DNA from: Planctomycetota bacterium
GTDB lineage: Bacteria; Planctomycetota; Phycisphaerae; Phycisphaerales; UBA1924
NCBI GenBank assembly: GCA_023432465.1
Contig: JAEYUO010000019.1
Coordinates: 1 to 61,711 of the forward strand
Length of the DNA: 61,711 nt
Direction: 5' to 3'
Shown here piece after piece: positions 60,324 to 61,711 of the stretch (the first letter of the stretch is position 1; each line of letters starts with the position of its first letter). A model generated the notes under the pieces. That model was given only the letters and a program-made list of their open reading frames with translations, did not search any database and was not told where the DNA came from. Made by a program: the position numbers and the translations under genes.

Positions 60324-61637
60324 TCAGGAGGAGTTGGGCGGGCCTGGTTCGGGAACTGGCTCGGGGTCGGGGGTATCTTCGATGTCGAGGGAGTCGATGA
60401 GCCAGGGGGCGGAGGGGGAAGCGCGTGTGAAGTGGAACTCGCCGGTGAAGCGATCGCCATCGAGATCGATGAGATCGAAGCGCTGGGTGGCGCGGAGCGG
60501 CGGCTCGGCGGTGGTGTTGCCGTTGCTCTCGGATGAGGCGGGAGTGGGGAACTGCGTGGGGTGCAGCACCGCCGAGTGGTGCGCGATGAGGCTGTGGTAG
60601 GCACTGAAGCGGGTGCAGGCGAAGTCGTCGGCGGTTTTGGCTTCGACGGCTTCGCGCCACTTCGGCGAGAAGTAGTTGAAAAGGTTGCGGAGGCCGTCGC
60701 CTGCACGCGGGTTGTCGTTGCATTGCAGGCGGTGGAGGAGCTCGATGGTCGCTTCGCTGGGGGAAGCGTCTTTATGCGGGAAGTACGGCGGCGGGAGGAT
60801 GGCGGGCGGTTCGTGGAGGATGGGGACTTCGCGGACTTTGCGGCTTCGCGCGCGGAAGTGTGAGGGGAAGCGAGAGAGGGAGAGGCCGTTCGCATCGCGC
60901 GCGGAAGAGGCTGAGGAGTGGCCGCGGAGGCCCATGGAGGCGAACAGTCGTGCGGGGGAAGCGCGGCCGGAGATGATGCCGGTGGTGAAGCGGAGGAGGG
61001 CGGTGGCGGAGCGGCGGCGCTCGACGGGGTCGGCGTTGTCGGCGGCGTTGGTGTGGAGTTCGCGGAGAGTCGCGGCGGCTTCATCCTGAAAGACCTGGTA
61101 CTTGGTGAGGCGAACGTGATCGCGCGAGGCGATGAGGGCGGTGAGCCGCGTGGCGGTTGTCGGTGACGCGTACCAGTCGAGGTAGAGGCCGAGGGAGAGG
61201 TCGTGCTTCGCGGCGATCTGTGGGGCGTCGAGGATTCCGGCCGCGGCATCGAGGAGGAGGAGGGATTCGAGGTCGGGGGGGAGGAGTGATTTTGGATTTG
61301 GGATTTTGGATTTCGGATTGGCAGAAGAAGGGGCGGTAGAAGAAGCGGGAGAAAAGGCAGGAGCCCCCACCGGCCGCTGCGCGGCCACCTCCCCCTCAGG
61401 GGAGGTTGCGATCGACGCATCGGGCGAGTCGAAAGCAGCCGGGGATGTGTGGGTTGGCGACGGGGGCGCGGGATCGGCGGCCGCGATATGTGGCGCGTGG
61501 CCGGGCGGAAGGTCTGGAAGGAATGGCACGTTGCCCCCTCCCCCGGCTGCGCCGGGACCTCCCCCTGGCGGGGGAGGATCGGGGAGAGCGGCCTGCTGGC
61601 CGGTTGGCGAGGCGGGATTGGCCCGATCGGCGTACAT
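60324..61637 (-). CDS. Protein of unknown function containing in-frame repeat elements
   Basis: Unrecognised protein of 437 residues from the ATG at 61637. Residues 1-115 are disordered, Pro/Ala/Gly-rich and partly encoded by GC repeat elements (PPPPGGGPGAAGGGG, GEVAAQRPVGA) and by a TTTGGATTT-type repeat (NPKSKIPNPKSLL). From about 118 the sequence is ordered: a helical start DLESLLLLDAAAGILDAPQI, AAKHDLSLGLYLDWYASPTT with a probable HTH, then ASRDHVRLTKYQVFQDEAAA. The C-terminal 150 residues end in a beta domain, RFDLIDLDGDRFTGEFHFTR, followed by a Pro/Glu tail. It may be a planctomycete-specific regulator. Upstream sequence runs off the window edge. Confidence 0.6.
   Translation of the reverse strand: MYADRANPASPTGQQAALPDPPPPGGGPGAAGGGGNVPFLPDLPPGHAPHIAAADPAPPSPTHTSPAAFDSPDASIATSPEGEVAAQRPVGAPAFSPASSTAPSSANPKSKIPNPKSLLPPDLESLLLLDAAAGILDAPQIAAKHDLSLGLYLDWYASPTTATRLTALIASRDHVRLTKYQVFQDEAAATLRELHTNAADNADPVERRRSATALLRFTTGIISGRASPARLFASMGLRGHSSASSARDANGLSLSRFPSHFRARSRKVREVPILHEPPAILPPPYFPHKDASPSEATIELLHRLQCNDNPRAGDGLRNLFNYFSPKWREAVEAKTADDFACTRFSAYHSLIAHHSAVLHPTQFPTPASSESNGNTTAEPPLRATQRFDLIDLDGDRFTGEFHFTRASPSAPWLIDSLDIEDTPDPEPVPEPGPPNSS
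61364..61404. repeat. Double-hairpin GC repeat, copy B (in coding sequence)
   Basis: GGCCGC-TG-CGCGGCC-type hairpin followed by CCTCCCCCT-CA-GGGGAGG. Same layout as copies A and C; translated in frame within the gene at 60324-61637. Confidence 0.65.
61534..61577. repeat. Double-hairpin GC repeat, copy C (in coding sequence)
   Basis: CCCCGGC-TGC-GCCGGG hairpin, then CCTCCCCC-TGGC-GGGGGAGG. It encodes a Pro- and Gly-rich stretch near the N-terminus of the gene at 60324-61637. Confidence 0.65.
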
Positions 61638-61711
61638 GATCGGGAACAGTATGGCGTACGGATACCGACTTGTCAAGCGTTTTGTTTGGAATGTGGAAGG
61701 ATGTGGTAAGG

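Overview
The window comes from a high-GC planctomycete, most likely of the order Phycisphaerales. The main evidence is the set of secreted proteins. Seven end in one or two copies of a short Asp-rich motif built around PDIFAFLSAWFAGC, the 'GC-type dockerin' tail common in Phycisphaerales. Four others end in a PEP-CTERM-like tail (PAPG, hydrophobic stretch, RRRR). Two genes encode proteins with prepilin N-termini, and there are FG-GAP/UnbV and fibro-slime proteins. This identification is inference; no database was searched.

Layout. 0-5 kb: a winged-helix protein, an MscS channel, a Kef-type antiporter and a RibBA protein whose cyclohydrolase half looks dead. 5-9 kb: two PEP-CTERM-like proteins, then an overlapping pair made of a prepilin-like protein with a Gly-Gly C-terminal tail and a rhomboid protease of rhombosortase type, then an HxlR regulator divergent from a small thioredoxin-like protein. 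9-12 kb: a YjfB-like protein and two related secreted proteins. 12-17.5 kb: clpB and two sodium/proton antiporters transcribed divergently. 17.5-24.3 kb: a four-gene nonulosonic (sialic-like) acid operon, led by a 1,220-residue Maf-like fusion protein, consistent with flagellin glycosylation. 24.5-30 kb: a small membrane protein and two large dockerin-tailed proteins. 30-34.8 kb: an HDOD signalling protein, then an unrecognised four-gene cassette (lipoprotein, small protein, membrane protein, alpha/beta hydrolase). 34.8-38.5 kb: a TlpA-like thioredoxin protein, a pseudopilin and a protein of unknown function. 38.7-47.3 kb: four secreted proteins in a row, three of them dockerin-tailed. 47.4-51 kb: csoR-copA copper resistance with a clear CsoR operator, a broken serine-recombinase remnant and tRNA-Ala. 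51.4-57.2 kb: two more dockerin-tailed proteins, tRNA-Ser, a HIT protein, a small gene between inverted repeats, and murA. 57.4-61.7 kb: two tandem fibro-slime proteins, a DCC-type thiol oxidoreductase and a repeat-laden protein of unknown function.

The strongest leads are the predicted rhombosortase with its own pilin-like substrate (6970-8228), the Maf/SpsF/degenerate radical-SAM fusion (20631-24293), and the unknown lipoprotein-to-hydrolase cassette (31596-34763). Family assignments rest on motifs read by eye. Starts were chosen from Shine-Dalgarno sites, signal peptides and family alignment.
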